Assembly: GCF_018614615.1 (NCBI RefSeq)
Contig: NZ_JAGGOK010000056.1
Location: 124,001 to 188,000 of the forward strand
Direction of reading: 5' to 3'
Source: Streptomyces sp. ISL-100
GTDB taxonomy: Bacteria > Actinomycetota > Actinomycetes > Streptomycetales > Streptomycetaceae
DNA length: 64,000 nucleotides
Below are positions 9,117-17,488 of the stretch, in pieces (position 1 is the stretch's first letter; every line of letters begins with the position of its first letter). The position numbers and the translations under genes were made by a program. Below the pieces are notes generated by a model that did not search any database, had not been told where the DNA came from, and worked only from the letters and a program-made list of their open reading frames with translations.

Positions 9117-9899
9117 TCACTCCCGCTGGGACGGCGGCCTGGCGATCACACTGAAGGCGGTGCCGAACGGATCGGTGATCTCCGCGTACCGGCCGTACGG
9201 GGAGTCCGCCGGTTCGCCGGCCGCGCCTCCCGAGGCGACCGCACGCTCCGCCACCGCGTCGGTGTCCGCGACCTCGAAGGTGGTCTGCCAGGCGGAGGCG
9301 GCGGCGGTGGGGTCGCCGAAGATGCCGCCGATCTCGTGACCGTCGGGCCGGCGCAGGAAGGTGAAGTCGAAGCCGGGGAGGTGTTCGTTGCCGTCGAGGG
9401 TGAGGCCGAAGAGCGCGGTGTAGAAGTCCCGCGCGCGGCCGGGGTCGGGCGTACTCAGATCGTTGCGGACCAGTGAGCCGGGTTCGTTCACGATCCGGCA
9501 GCCGGGGTGAGTGCGTCCCTGCCAGAGTCCGAACCGGGCACCTACGGGGTCCAGGGCGAGAGCCACGCGCCCCCGGTCCGCGATGTCGACCGGAGCCTGC
9601 GTCAGGGTGCCGCCCGCGTCCACGACGCGCTTGGCGGTGGCGTCGCAGTCCTGGGTGGCGAAGTACACGCACCAGAAGCCGGGGGCCGGATCTCGCGCGG
9701 AGACGAGCTGGAAGCCGGCCACGGCCCGGCCGCGCAGCAGACATGTCGTGTAGCCGCCGGTCTCGGTGGTGGGGGCGGCTGTCTCGAAGTCCCAGCCGAA
9801 CAGCGCGCGGTAGAACTCCGTCGCGCGGTCCAGGTCAGGGACGTCGAGGTCGATCCAAGTGGGGGTGGAGTCAGGCTGGTTGCTGTCGACGAGGCTCAT
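9117..9899 (-). CDS. Two-domain VOC (glyoxalase/bleomycin-resistance) protein
   Basis: A 260-residue cytosolic protein made of two tandem VOC domains, residues about 12-125 (WIDLDVPDLDRATEFYRALFGW...) and 140-255 (NDLSTPDPGRARDFYTALFG...). Each ends with a D-P-x-G-A/T strand. The VOC superfamily includes glyoxalases, extradiol dioxygenases and drug-sequestering proteins; nothing here fixes the activity. In Streptomyces this type is usually annotated as a hydroxylase or glyoxalase-like protein. ATG 9899 follows GGAGCAGC. It may be co-transcribed with the RlmG-like gene. Confidence 0.85.
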   Translation of the reverse strand: MSLVDSNQPDSTPTWIDLDVPDLDRATEFYRALFGWDFETAAPTTETGGYTTCLLRGRAVAGFQLVSARDPAPGFWCVYFATQDCDATAKRVVDAGGTLTQAPVDIADRGRVALALDPVGARFGLWQGRTHPGCRIVNEPGSLVRNDLSTPDPGRARDFYTALFGLTLDGNEHLPGFDFTFLRRPDGHEIGGIFGDPTAAASAWQTTFEVADTDAVAERAVASGGAAGEPADSPYGRYAEITDPFGTAFSVIARPPSQRE

Positions 9900-10003
9900 C
9901 GCTGCTCCTGCTTTCCGGGGCTGGTACGCCGAGGCTAGGCCGGGTATAGGACAGCTTCTGGCCTAGACGCGGCGGCTGGTCGCCGGCCCGGTGGCGCCGC
10001 GGA

Positions 10004-10171
10004 TCAAGTGGACAGCGAGAAGGCGGCGACGAAGAAGGCCACGTAGAGCACCAGGGCCGCGACCGCCCCGCCGACCACCACGAGGACGACCTTCATCACT
10101 GTCTCTATGGGCCGACGGGCAGGGCGGGCGGGGAACGCGGGAACTTCGGGAGACCGCTCGTGCTCACTCAT
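10004..10171 (-). CDS. Small single-pass membrane protein
   Basis: A 55-residue protein: a polar N-terminus (MSEHERSPEVPAFPARPARR), then a strongly hydrophobic segment from about residue 24 (VMKVVLVVVGGAVAALVLYVAFFVAAF) to the end. ATG 10171 is chosen; an ATG three codons upstream is equally possible. No family recognised. It lies divergent to the YdeI-like gene, 82 bp away. Confidence 0.6.
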   Translation of the reverse strand: MSEHERSPEVPAFPARPARRPIETVMKVVLVVVGGAVAALVLYVAFFVAAFSLST

Positions 10172-10253
10172 GGAGCCCATTGTCTTGATCGCGGTGGCGG
10201 TCCCGCAATCCGTAGAAGTACTCATGTCCTGAGCGGGCGTTAGCCTGACCCGC

Positions 10254-10847
10254 ATGGACGAGCTCGACGGAGTGGAGATCATCGCCTTCGCGGACGCCCA
10301 GGCGTTCGAGAGCTGGCTGGCCGGGCATCACACGCTCCACGAGGGTGTGTGGGTCAAGGTCGCCAAGAAGAAGTCCGGCATCGCGACGGTCACCGACGAC
10401 GAGCTGGTCGACATCGGTCTGTGCTACGGCTGGATCTCCGGGCAACGCCGGTCTCTCGACGAGCAGTACTACCTGCAGAAGTACGTGCCACGTCGGCCCA
10501 GAAGCCTGTGGTCGCGGGTGAACGTGGACAAGGTCGCGATGCTGACGGCCACGGGGCGGATGCGCGAACCCGGGCTGGCCGAGGTGCGCAGGGCGCAGGA
10601 GGACGGGCGTTGGGCGGCGGCATACGAGTCGCAGAAGACGGCAACGGTGCCGCCCGACCTCGCGGCGGCGCTCGATGCGAACCCTGAGGCCAAGAAGGCG
10701 TTCGAGGCGCTCGACAAGACCGGGCGCTACCAGGTGATCCTGCCGTTGCTTCAGGCGCGCACGCCGCAGACCAGGCAGATTCGGCTCCAAAGAGCCCTGC
10801 ACCTGCTGGTGAACGGTGAGGACGAGGGCAACCGCCGCGACCTGTGA
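10254..10847 (+). CDS. YdeI/OmpD-associated family protein
   Basis: A 197-residue cytoplasmic protein. It contains F-x-x-W-L, GVWVKVAKKKSG, ALCYGWI-like (GLCYGWISGQRR) and TPR-S-LWS-like (RRPRSLWSRVN) motifs, which define the YdeI/OmdA (bacteriocin-protection) family. A C-terminal R/K-rich helix bundle (about 140-197) completes the domain. Molecular function is unknown; members are linked to peptide resistance in enterobacteria. ATG 10254 is the only good start. Confidence 0.8.
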   Translation: MDELDGVEIIAFADAQAFESWLAGHHTLHEGVWVKVAKKKSGIATVTDDELVDIGLCYGWISGQRRSLDEQYYLQKYVPRRPRSLWSRVNVDKVAMLTATGRMREPGLAEVRRAQEDGRWAAAYESQKTATVPPDLAAALDANPEAKKAFEALDKTGRYQVILPLLQARTPQTRQIRLQRALHLLVNGEDEGNRRDL

Positions 10848-10939
10848 GGCGGAGCGCGCGACGGCTTCTCGGGGTCGTACGTGGCGCGTCGGGCACGCCC
10901 GCCCGGTGCGGGGCGGCTCGCGGGGTTACCGTCGGCGGC

Positions 10940-12130
10940 ATGGACGGTGATCGCCGGGGGTGGCGGCAGTGTTTGCTCGGCGGGGCGGTGTTCGCCGTGT
11001 GCATGGCCGGCACCACGCTGCCGACCCCCCTCTACGGCCTCTACCAGGAGAAGTTCGGGTTTTCCGAGCTGATGGTGACCGTCGTGTACGCCGTGTACGC
11101 CTTCGGGGTCATCGGCGTGCTGCTCCTGGCGGGCAACGCCTCGGACGCCGTGGGCAGGCGGCCGGTGCTGCTGGCGGGCCTGGGATGCGCGGCCGCCAGC
11201 GCCGTCTGCTTCCTGAGTGCCGACGGGCTGGACTGGCTGTATGCCGGGCGGCTGCTGTCGGGGCTGTCCGCCGGCCTGTTCACCGGGGCAGCCACGGTGT
11301 ACGTGATCGAGTCGGCGCCGTACGGCGGCATCTCCCGGGCCACGTTCGTGGCGACCGCCGCCAACATGGGCGGGCTGGGCTGCGGTCCGCTGCTCGCCGG
11401 AGTGCTCGCGCAGTACGCCGCCTGGCCGCTGTATCTGCCGTTCGCCGTACACCTCGCACTGGTGGCCGGCTCGGCCGCCGTCCTGCTGTGGCTGTCGGAG
11501 ACCGTACGCGAGCGGCGGCCGCTGAGCACTGTACGGCCGCAGCGGCCCGGCCTGCCCTCGCAGGTGCGGGCGGTGTTCGCGCCGGCCGCGATCGCCTCGT
11601 TCGTGGGATTCGCACTGTTCGGGGTGTTCACGTCGGTCAGTCCGGCGTTCCTCGCGCAGTCCCTGGACGTGCACAATCACGCCGTGAGCGGGCTGGTCGT
11701 CGCGCTGGCCTTCTTCGCCTCGACCGCGGGGCAGCTGGCGGTCGGCCGGGTCGGGGTGGGGCGATCGCTGCCGCTGGGCTGCACCGGGCTCCTGGCCGGG
11801 CTGGCGCTGCTCGCGGGCGCGCTGCGGTGGGATCTGCTGCCGCTGGTGGTGCTGAGCGCGCTCGTCGGCGGGGGCGGGCAGGGGCTGGCCTTTCGCGGGG
11901 CGCTGTCCGCGGTGGCCGAGGCGTCGCCCCCGGACCGTCGCGCGTCAGTGGTCTCGACGCTGTTCGTGGTGGCGTACGCGGGTATCTCGGTGCCGGTGAT
12001 CGGGGTGGGAGTACTGGCGGGTCCGATCGGCCTGGAGGGTGCGGGGCTGGTGTTCATCGCGTGCATGGCCGCCCTGGTCTCGACCGCGGCCGTCTACCTG
12101 CTCCGGCGGCCGGTACGGGCGAGAGTGTGA
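10940..12130 (+). CDS. MFS transporter
   Basis: A 396-residue major-facilitator protein with twelve predicted helices. The intracellular loop 2-3 motif appears as GNASDAVGRRPVLLAG (about residues 66-81), and motif C-like glycines occur in helix 5 (NMGGLGCGPLLAGVLAQ). It is most like actinobacterial drug or sugar-efflux permeases; the substrate is unknown. The start at 10940 gives MDGDRRGWRQ followed directly by helix 1; an earlier start is open but adds a basic unlikely leader. Downstream lies a decayed AraC-type regulator on the same strand, so this may once have been a regulated transporter unit. Confidence 0.85.
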   Translation: MDGDRRGWRQCLLGGAVFAVCMAGTTLPTPLYGLYQEKFGFSELMVTVVYAVYAFGVIGVLLLAGNASDAVGRRPVLLAGLGCAAASAVCFLSADGLDWLYAGRLLSGLSAGLFTGAATVYVIESAPYGGISRATFVATAANMGGLGCGPLLAGVLAQYAAWPLYLPFAVHLALVAGSAAVLLWLSETVRERRPLSTVRPQRPGLPSQVRAVFAPAAIASFVGFALFGVFTSVSPAFLAQSLDVHNHAVSGLVVALAFFASTAGQLAVGRVGVGRSLPLGCTGLLAGLALLAGALRWDLLPLVVLSALVGGGGQGLAFRGALSAVAEASPPDRRASVVSTLFVVAYAGISVPVIGVGVLAGPIGLEGAGLVFIACMAALVSTAAVYLLRRPVRARV

Positions 12131-12193
12131 GCACGTGCGGACGCCGTTACCCGCACGGCGCCCGCACGCGGGCCGCGACCGAGAAGCGGTCAG

Positions 12194-12579
12194 GTGGCCC
12201 ATGCGCCCTGTGCGGCGGCGCTGTGGGCACAGTCGGAGAAGTCCCGGGGCCGCCCGGCCGAGTACCTGCCGTACATCGTCGGTGAGCCGGGCCAGGCTGC
12301 CGGAACGTACCTGCTCGTACGGGCCGACCAGCACCCGCACCCATTCTTCGGGCACGCCCTGCGCGCGCTGTTCGTCCGCGTACGCTGGACCGTTGAAGCA
12401 CTGGCAGCGAAGACGGGCGTGTCCCGGGCGGCGTTGGCCCGGCGTTTCACCGCCCTCGTCGGCAGCCCCCGATGACCTACCTGTGCGAGCAGCGCCTCGC
12501 CACCCGGCGCACCGCTTTCAAGAAGGCACGCGGCATCAGCCCGGGCGAACACCGGGCAGTCGCGGGCATCGTTGCATAA
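12194..12579 (+). pseudogene. Decayed AraC-family regulator
   Basis: Frame 1 (12194-12475) ends in WTVEALAAKTGVSRAALARR followed by FTALVGSPR, the first helix-turn-helix of cupin-type AraC regulators. It then meets TGA. The expected continuation is found one frame over from ATG 12472: MTYLCEQRLATRRTAFKKARGISPGEHR up to TAA 12579. That block lacks the linker and most of the second helix-turn-helix (the usual LAAVARRVGYASEFAFSRAF region), so at least one frameshift and one deletion of roughly 25 residues occurred. The N-terminal cupin part is also shortened. The remnant runs into the argC promoter. Not expected to yield a working regulator. Confidence 0.75.
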
Positions 12580-12610
12580 AACTGCGGTGGTGCGTATAGT
12601 CATGCCATCG
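12571..12610 (+). promoter_or_regulatory. argC promoter with overlapping ARG-box-like site
   Basis: TTGCAT (12572-12577), 17 nt, TATAGT (12595-12600) forms a good vegetative promoter, with a start point around 12607 and a leader of less than 20 nt. TTGCATAAA and TGCGTATAG overlap the promoter elements and resemble the T(T/G)CATA half-sites of actinobacterial ArgR boxes. Repression by arginine-bound ArgR, encoded at the end of the operon, is the expected control. Confidence 0.6.
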
Positions 12611-12624
12611 ACGAGGAGGACTCG

Positions 12625-13653
12625 ATGGTGGTACGTGCAGCAGTCGCAGGGGCGAGTGGATACGCGGGCGGGGAATTGCTCCGTCTGCTCCTCGCCCACC
12701 CCGGCGTGGAGATCGGCGCCCTGACCGGCCATTCCAACGCCGGGCAGCGACTGGGCTCTCTCCAGCCGCATCTGCTGCCGCTGGCCGGCCGCGTGCTGGA
12801 GCCGACCACCGCCGAGGTGCTGGCCGGGCACGATGTCGTGTTCCTGGCGCTCCCGCACGGCCAGTCCGCCGCCGTGGCCGAGCAGCTCGGCGACGACGTG
12901 CTCGTCGTCGACATGGGCGCCGACTTCCGGCTCCAGAACGCGGCCGACTGGGACCGGTTCTACGGTTCGCCCCACGCCGGGACCTGGCCGTACGGCCTCC
13001 CTGAGCTCCCCGGCGCCCGCGCCGCGCTCGAAGGCTCCAAGCGCATCGCGGTGCCGGGCTGCTACCCGACCGCCGTCTCGCTCGCGCTCTTCCCGGCGTA
13101 CGCCGCCCGGCTCGCGGAGCCCGACGCCGTGATCGTCGCCGCGACCGGTACCTCCGGCGCGGGCAAGGCGCTCAAGCCGCATCTGCTCGGCAGCGAGGTG
13201 ATGGGCTCCATGTCGCCGTACGGCGTCGGCGGCGGCCACCGCCACACCCCCGAGATGATCCAGAACCTCAGCGCCGCCGCCGGGGAGCGCGTCACCGTCT
13301 CCTTCACGCCCACGCTGGCGCCCATGTCCCGCGGCATCCTCGCCACCTGCAGCGCGAAGGCGAAGCCTGGCGCGACGGCGGCGAGTGTGCGGGAAGCTTA
13401 TGAGAAGGCGTACGCCGACGAGCCGTTCGTACACCTCCTCCCGGAGGGGCAGTGGCCCGCGACCGCCTCCGTGTACGGCTCCAACGCCGTCCAGATCCAG
13501 GTCGCGTACGACGAAAGCGCCGGCCGCGTCATCGTGATCAGCGCCATCGACAACCTCACCAAGGGCACCGCCGGCGGCGCGGTGCAGAGTATGAACATCG
13601 CCCTCGGACTCCCCGAGGACACAGGTCTTTCCACGACAGGAGTGGCACCGTGA
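12625..13653 (+). CDS. argC: N-acetyl-gamma-glutamyl-phosphate reductase
   Basis: 342 residues. It reduces N-acetylglutamyl-phosphate with NADPH to the semialdehyde, the third step of the acetylated arginine pathway, in the cytosol. GASGYAGGEL (about 10-19) binds NADP; the catalytic Cys146 lies in VPGCYPTA; the C-terminal domain has GVGGGHRHTPE with the conserved histidines. Length is that of the short ArgC type. ATG 12625 has GAGGAGGA upstream. First gene of argC-argJ-argB-argD-argR; its stop overlaps the argJ GTG by GTGA, suggesting coupled translation. Confidence 0.97.
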   Translation: MVVRAAVAGASGYAGGELLRLLLAHPGVEIGALTGHSNAGQRLGSLQPHLLPLAGRVLEPTTAEVLAGHDVVFLALPHGQSAAVAEQLGDDVLVVDMGADFRLQNAADWDRFYGSPHAGTWPYGLPELPGARAALEGSKRIAVPGCYPTAVSLALFPAYAARLAEPDAVIVAATGTSGAGKALKPHLLGSEVMGSMSPYGVGGGHRHTPEMIQNLSAAAGERVTVSFTPTLAPMSRGILATCSAKAKPGATAASVREAYEKAYADEPFVHLLPEGQWPATASVYGSNAVQIQVAYDESAGRVIVISAIDNLTKGTAGGAVQSMNIALGLPEDTGLSTTGVAP

Positions 13654-14804
13654 GCGTCACGGCACCGAAGGGATTCACCGCGGCGGGCATCGCCGCGGGG
13701 ATCAAGGACAGCGGCAACCCCGACCTGGCCCTCGTGGTCAACAACGGGCCCCGCCTGGCCGCCGCGGGCGTCTTCACCTCCAACCGCGTGAAGGCCGCGC
13801 CGGTCCTGTGGTCCGAGCAGGTCGTCAAGGGCGGCCGGATCTCGGCCGTCGTCCTCAACTCCGGCGGCGCCAACGCCTGTACGGGCCCCAAGGGCTTCCA
13901 GGACGCCCACGCCACCGCCGAGAAGGCCGCGCAGGTGTTGGAGGGCCACAGCGCCGGTGAGATCGCCATCGCCTCCACCGGCCTCATCGGCATCAACCTC
14001 CCCATGGACAAGCTCCTGCCGGGCATCGAGAAGGCCGCCGCCGAGCTCTCCGCGCACGGCGGCGAGAAGGCCGCCATCGCCATCAAGACCACCGACACCG
14101 TCCACAAGACGGCCGTCGCGGGCGACGAGGGCTGGACCGTCGGCGGCATGGCCAAGGGCGCGGGCATGCTCGCACCCGGCCTCGCCACCATGCTCGTCGT
14201 GCTGACCACCGACGCCGATGTCGAAGCCGACGTCCTCGACAAGGCGCTGCGCGACGCCACCCGCCTCACCTTCGACCGCGTCGACTCCGACGGCTGCATG
14301 TCGACCAACGACACCGTGCTGCTGCTGGCCTCCGGCGCGTCCGGAGTGACGCCCGGATACGACGAGTTCGCCGCCGCCGTACGCACCGTCTGCGACGACC
14401 TCGCCCGCCAGCTCATCGGCGACGCCGAGGGGGCCAGCAAGGACATCCGCATCGAGGTCATCAACGCCGCGACCGAGGACGACGCCGTCGAGGTGGGCCG
14501 CTCCATCGCCCGCAACAACCTCCTCAAGTGCGCCATCCACGGCGAGGACCCAAACTGGGGACGGGTGCTGTCGGCGATCGGCACCACGCGGGCCACCTTC
14601 GAGCCCGACGAGCTCAACGTCGCCATCAACGGGGTCTGGGTCTGCCGCAACGGCAGTGTCGGTGACGACCGCGACCTCGTCGACATGCGCTACCGCGAGG
14701 TCAAGATCACCGCGGACCTGGCCGCCGGCAGCGAGTCGGCCGTCATCTGGGCCAACGACCTCACCGCGGATTACGTCCACGAGAACAGCGCGTACAGCTC
14801 ATGA
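13650..14804 (+). CDS. argJ: Bifunctional ornithine acetyltransferase / N-acetylglutamate synthase
   Basis: 384 residues. It recycles the acetyl group from N-acetylornithine to glutamate; many homologues also use acetyl-CoA. NSGGANACTG sits in the N-terminal half. The autoproteolytic site is in GLATMLV, with Thr180 the expected N-terminal nucleophile of the beta chain. The start is GTG 13650, overlapping the argC stop, and the end overlaps the argB ATG by four bases. Having argJ instead of a linear argE-type deacetylase makes the pathway cyclic. Whether it is mono- or bifunctional cannot be told from sequence. Confidence 0.96.
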   Translation: MSVTAPKGFTAAGIAAGIKDSGNPDLALVVNNGPRLAAAGVFTSNRVKAAPVLWSEQVVKGGRISAVVLNSGGANACTGPKGFQDAHATAEKAAQVLEGHSAGEIAIASTGLIGINLPMDKLLPGIEKAAAELSAHGGEKAAIAIKTTDTVHKTAVAGDEGWTVGGMAKGAGMLAPGLATMLVVLTTDADVEADVLDKALRDATRLTFDRVDSDGCMSTNDTVLLLASGASGVTPGYDEFAAAVRTVCDDLARQLIGDAEGASKDIRIEVINAATEDDAVEVGRSIARNNLLKCAIHGEDPNWGRVLSAIGTTRATFEPDELNVAINGVWVCRNGSVGDDRDLVDMRYREVKITADLAAGSESAVIWANDLTADYVHENSAYSS

Positions 14805-15709
14805 GCACTCGCAAGCACACCGCACTGCCCAAGGCGCAGATCCTCGTCGAGGCGCTGCCCTGGCTCACGCGCCACCACGGCCGGACCGTCGTCATCAAGT
14901 TCGGCGGCAACGCCATGATCGACGAGGACCTGAAAGCCGCCTTCGCGCAAGATGTCGTCTTCCTGCGGCACGCCGGCCTCAAGCCGGTCGTCGTGCACGG
15001 CGGCGGCCCGCAGATCAGCGCGCAGCTCGACCGCCACGGCCTGGTGAGCGAGTTCAAGGCCGGGCTGCGGGTCACCACGCCCGAGGCCATGGACGTCGTA
15101 CGCATGGTCCTGGCCGGCCAGGTCCAGCGCGAGCTCGTCGGGCTGCTCAACCAGCACGGCCCGCTCGCCGTCGGCATGACCGGCGAGGACGCGCACACCA
15201 TCACCGCCACCCAGCACTACCCGCGGATCGACGGCGAGTCCGTCGACATCGGGCGGGTCGGCGAGATCACCGCCATCGACACCGGCGCCATCCAGGCCCT
15301 GCTCGACGACGGACGTATCCCGGTCGTCTCGTCCATCGCCCGCAGCGCCGACGACCACCACGTGTTCAACGTCAACGCCGACACGGCGGCAGCCGCGCTC
15401 GCCGCCGCGCTCGGGGCGGAGACGCTGATGGTGCTGACCGACGTAGAGGGCCTTTACGAAGACTGGCCGAACAGCGACGAAGTGATCAGCCGGCTCACCG
15501 CCAGGGAGCTGGAGAAGCTGCTGCCCGAGCTCTCCAGCGGCATGGTCCCCAAGATGGAGGGCTGCCTGCACGCCGTACGCAACGGGGTCAACACGGCCCG
15601 CGTCATCGACGGCCGCGTGCAGCACTCGATCCTGCTGGAGATCTTCACCGACGAGGGCATCGGCACGATGGTCGTGCCCGACGAGCACGAAGGGGGAACG
15701 GCGAAGTGA
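14801..15709 (+). CDS. argB: Acetylglutamate kinase
   Basis: 302 residues of the amino-acid kinase family. It phosphorylates N-acetylglutamate with ATP; in argJ-type pathways this enzyme is usually the arginine-feedback target. KFGGNAM (phosphate-binding Lys), HGGGPQIS and the C-terminal KMEGCLHAVRNGV are all present. An N-terminal helix before the kinase core (about residues 1-25) is the feature of arginine-sensitive hexameric forms. ATG 14801 overlaps the argJ stop (ATGA). Confidence 0.96.
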   Translation: MSTRKHTALPKAQILVEALPWLTRHHGRTVVIKFGGNAMIDEDLKAAFAQDVVFLRHAGLKPVVVHGGGPQISAQLDRHGLVSEFKAGLRVTTPEAMDVVRMVLAGQVQRELVGLLNQHGPLAVGMTGEDAHTITATQHYPRIDGESVDIGRVGEITAIDTGAIQALLDDGRIPVVSSIARSADDHHVFNVNADTAAAALAAALGAETLMVLTDVEGLYEDWPNSDEVISRLTARELEKLLPELSSGMVPKMEGCLHAVRNGVNTARVIDGRVQHSILLEIFTDEGIGTMVVPDEHEGGTAK

Positions 15710-16905
15710 CCGCGAACCAGGAGCTGACGCAGCGCTGGCAGGGCGTCATGACGGACAACTACGGCACGCCGAAGCTGGCTCTCGTACGCGGTCAGGGCGC
15801 GAAGGTGTGGGACGCCGACGGCAAGGAGTACACCGACTTCGTCGGAGGCATCGCCGTGAACGCGCTCGGCCACGCGCACCCCGCGATCGTCGAAGCCGTC
15901 TCCCGCCAGGTCGCCTCCCTCGGCCACGTCTCGAACCTGTTCGTCGCCGAGCCGCCCGTCGCACTCGCCGAGCGGCTGATCCAGATCTCCGGCCGCCCCG
16001 GCCGCGTGTTCTTCTCCAACTCCGGCGCCGAGGCCAACGAAGCCGCCTTCAAGATCGGGCGCCTCACCGGCCGTACGCACATGGTCGCCACCGAGGGCGG
16101 CTTCCACGGCCGCACCATGGGCGCCCTCGCCCTCACAGGACAGCCCGCCAAGCAGGCGCCCTTCATGCCCCTCCCCGGTGACGTCACGCACGTGCCGTTC
16201 GGAGACGTCGAGGCACTGCGGGCAGCCGTCACCCCCGACACCGCGCTGCTGATCATCGAGCCGATCCAGGGCGAGCTGGGCGTCGTCGTCCCGCCCGAGG
16301 ACTACCTGAAGGCCGCCCGCGAGATCACCCGCGCCACCGGCACCCTGCTCGTCCTCGACGAGATCCAGACGGGCATCGGGCGTACGGGCCGCTGGTTCGA
16401 GCACCAGGGGCACGACGGCGTCGACCCCGACATCGTCACCCTCGCCAAGGGGCTCGGCGGCGGACTCCCGATCGGCGCGACGATCGCCTTCGGCGACGCC
16501 GCCGACCTGCTCAAGCCCGGCCAGCACGGCACGACCTTCGGCGGGAACCCCGTCGCGTGCGCAGCCGGACTCGCCGTACTGGACACCATCGCGGCCGACG
16601 GACTCCTCGACCACGTGAAGCGGATCGGGGAGAAGCTGCGCGACGGAATCGAGTCACTCGGGCACCCGCTTGTCTCCCACGTCCGTGGTGCGGGTCTGCT
16701 CCTGGGTATCGTGCTCACCGAGTCCCTTGCTCCCCAGGTGCAGCAGGCGGCTCAGGACGCCGGTCTCCTGGTGAACGCGCCCGCCCCCGATGTCGTACGG
16801 CTCATGCCGGCGTTCCTCATCGGAGACGAAGAGGTGGAAACGTTCCTCCGGGCCCTGCCCGGCGTTCTTGACACCGCACACGGGGACCAACGATCCGGAG
16901 AATGA
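15706..16905 (+). CDS. argD: Acetylornithine aminotransferase
   Basis: 399 residues, class III PLP aminotransferase making N-acetylornithine from the semialdehyde and glutamate. SNSGAEANEAAFK (cofactor phosphate region), LDEIQTGIGRTG (Asp contacting the pyridine) and LAKGLGGGLPIGA with PLP Lys248 are in place. GTG 15706 overlaps the argB stop as GTGA, and its own stop overlaps the argR ATG. Specificity for acetylornithine rests on the operon context as well as the motifs. Confidence 0.96.
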   Translation: MTANQELTQRWQGVMTDNYGTPKLALVRGQGAKVWDADGKEYTDFVGGIAVNALGHAHPAIVEAVSRQVASLGHVSNLFVAEPPVALAERLIQISGRPGRVFFSNSGAEANEAAFKIGRLTGRTHMVATEGGFHGRTMGALALTGQPAKQAPFMPLPGDVTHVPFGDVEALRAAVTPDTALLIIEPIQGELGVVVPPEDYLKAAREITRATGTLLVLDEIQTGIGRTGRWFEHQGHDGVDPDIVTLAKGLGGGLPIGATIAFGDAADLLKPGQHGTTFGGNPVACAAGLAVLDTIAADGLLDHVKRIGEKLRDGIESLGHPLVSHVRGAGLLLGIVLTESLAPQVQQAAQDAGLLVNAPAPDVVRLMPAFLIGDEEVETFLRALPGVLDTAHGDQRSGE

Positions 16906-17453
16906 CACCGATGACCGAGGCGCAGGCGCAGGACAACGAGCACGGCGGCCAGGCGGTACCGCAGACCCGCACTGCCAGGCACCGCCGGATCGTGGACATC
17001 CTGAACCGGCAGCCGGTGCGCTCGCAGAGCCAGCTCGCGAAGCTCCTCGCCGACGACGGGCTGAGCGTCACCCAGGCGACGCTCTCCCGCGACCTCGACG
17101 AACTGGGCGCGGTGAAGATCCGCAACACGGGCGGCGAGCTGATCTACGCCGTACCGAGCGAGGGCGGCTTCCGCACCCCGCACGCGCCGCTGGGCGAGTC
17201 CGCCAAGGAGGAGCGCATGCGGCGCCTCTCCGGCGAACTGCTGATCTCCGCCGAGGCCTCGGCCAACCTCGTTGTTCTGCGTACGCCGCCGGGCGCCGCC
17301 CAGTTCCTGGCCTCGGCCATCGACCAGGCCGAGCTGAACGCGATCCTCGGCACGATCGCGGGCGACGACACGCTGCTCCTGATCAGCCGAGACCCGGCAG
17401 GCGGCCAGGCCCTGGCCGACCACCTCCTGCGCCTGGCCCAGAACGACCGCTAG
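16902..17453 (+). CDS. argR: Arginine repressor ArgR
   Basis: 183 residues. The N-terminal winged helix (about 22-95) contains RSQSQLAKLLADDGLSVTQATLSRDL. The C-terminal domain binds arginine and hexamerises; the GTIAGDDTLLLISRD segment carries the conserved G-D-D arginine-binding motif. It should repress the argC operon it ends and argG, both of which show ARG-box-like sites. ATG 16902 overlaps the argD stop; a second in-frame ATG at 16911 is an alternative. The N-terminal about 20 residues are polar and longer than in E. coli ArgR, as usual in actinomycetes. Confidence 0.95.
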   Translation: MTPMTEAQAQDNEHGGQAVPQTRTARHRRIVDILNRQPVRSQSQLAKLLADDGLSVTQATLSRDLDELGAVKIRNTGGELIYAVPSEGGFRTPHAPLGESAKEERMRRLSGELLISAEASANLVVLRTPPGAAQFLASAIDQAELNAILGTIAGDDTLLLISRDPAGGQALADHLLRLAQNDR

Positions 17454-17488
17454 CCGCCGCCTGGTGGGATACGGCTGGACGGCAAGCG

